22,249 bases of DNA from the IMG/VR virus record IMGVR_UViG_3300045999_003667, positions 1 to 22,249 of that record; one strand, written 5' to 3'. Source of the stretch: a virus. Numbering within the stretch: the first letter of the stretch is position 1; every line of letters starts with the position of its first letter. The notes under the pieces are model-generated. The model was not told where the DNA came from. It ran no database searches and worked only from the letters and a program-made list of their open reading frames with translations. Shown piece by piece: positions 21,770 through 22,249 of this stretch. The position numbers were made by a program, and so were the translations under genes.

Positions 21770-22249
21770 TCAACCTCGACGAAATCGAGCGCCGCGCAAA
21801 CGCGGCGACGCCGGGGCCGTGGACGTATCACGAGGGATGCGGATACGTTGAGGTTCCACCGTGTGGCGCGATTGAGTTCAAGCCAGGATGGGAACGCTCG
21901 GTGCACTTCCTCGCACGCGTTCATAACAACCACGTTGAAGGCGAAGACGGCCTTGGCTTTGACGGTGCGTTTATCGCCCACGCCCGCACCGACGTACCCG
22001 CGCTCATCGCCCGCGTGCGGGAGCTGGAGGCGGAGTGCGAGCGACAGTCAACGCTTGCCGCCACGACGTTCAACGCGCTGATCGCGAACGACATCGCGCA
22101 AATGCGCGCCTACGGCCTGAGCTACGAAGGCGTGCGCAAGGTGCTCCACGAGCACGACGACGGGGAGATCTCCTTCGGAAAGCTCATGGACCTGATTCGC
22201 GCCGCTGCGCGGGCGATGGCGGAGGACGAGTGCGCCGAGATGCGCGTCC
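21766..22249 (+). CDS. Ead/Ea22-like protein, 5' part (runs off right edge)
   Basis: ATG 21766 overlaps the previous stop (ATGA), with GGAG close upstream. It reads about 161 residues to the edge. The opening LDEIERRANAATPGPWTYHEG and the later DGAFIAHARTDVPALIARVRELEAE (about 65-89) are the recognised marks of the Ead/Ea22-like family of small phage early proteins, with the conserved A-TPGPW and FIA-AR-DVP-L motifs. In lambdoid phages such genes lie in the early left region. Their role is not known. The remaining segment is helical with a 'MRAYGLSYEGVRKVLHEHD'-type region. Gene end and full length are not visible. Confidence 0.78.
   Translation, partial: MINLDEIERRANAATPGPWTYHEGCGYVEVPPCGAIEFKPGWERSVHFLARVHNNHVEGEDGLGFDGAFIAHARTDVPALIARVRELEAECERQSTLAATTFNALIANDIAQMRAYGLSYEGVRKVLHEHDDGEISFGKLMDLIRAAARAMAEDECAEMRV

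Overview
The window is a piece of a tailed double-stranded DNA phage or prophage with a P22-like (short-tailed, podovirus-type) virion module. The evidence is the gene order and the recognisable proteins: small and large terminase, P22-type portal, scaffold, P22-type coat protein, a gp4-like tail accessory protein and, running off the left edge, a gp10-like packaged-DNA stabilisation protein. The DNA is GC-rich throughout, with strong GCG, CGC and GAC/GTC codon preference, so the host is probably a high-GC bacterium. I cannot name the host. No integrase, lysis genes, tRNA or CRISPR array is visible, so lifestyle cannot be settled.

Minus strand, from 14898 down to 1: a very small HTH protein comes first and overlaps the GTG start of a Prim-Pol/RepA-type primase-helicase. 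After it is a 157-base gap full of CGTAAC/GTTACG motifs. Then come a ParB/Srx-domain protein, a predicted glycosyltransferase of the TET-associated (TAGT) kind, small and large terminase, portal, scaffold and coat protein. A strong intrinsic terminator with a UUCG loop follows the coat gene. Beyond it lie a 47-residue basic protein, a 117-residue hypothetical protein, gp4, two fibre-like proteins separated by a small protein, two further small proteins, and gp10.

Plus strand, from 15049 to the right edge: a divergent promoter region at about 14899-15048 starts a recombination and replication cluster. It holds a small hypothetical protein, a Sak4-like ATPase, a hypothetical protein, a DUF669-type putative ssDNA-binding protein, a Cas4/RecB-like exonuclease with an extra cysteine module, an SF2 helicase with a zinc ribbon, a cysteine-rich small protein and a VRR-NUC nuclease. 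After a 91-base break there is a string of tightly overlapping small accessory genes ending in a partial Ead/Ea22-like gene. Most junctions are ATGA or TGATG overlaps, pointing to translational coupling.

The most interesting item is the ParB-like plus TAGT glycosyltransferase pair (10980-12672), which is fused by overlaps to the terminase genes. It suggests that this phage glycosylates a modified base in its DNA, with the modification genes expressed together with packaging. No TET/JBP oxygenase, DNA methylase or nucleotide hydroxymethylase is visible here, so the base-modifying partner is either outside the window or of an unrecognised kind. The second is the CGTAAC/GTTACG cluster next to the primase-helicase, a candidate origin or operator.
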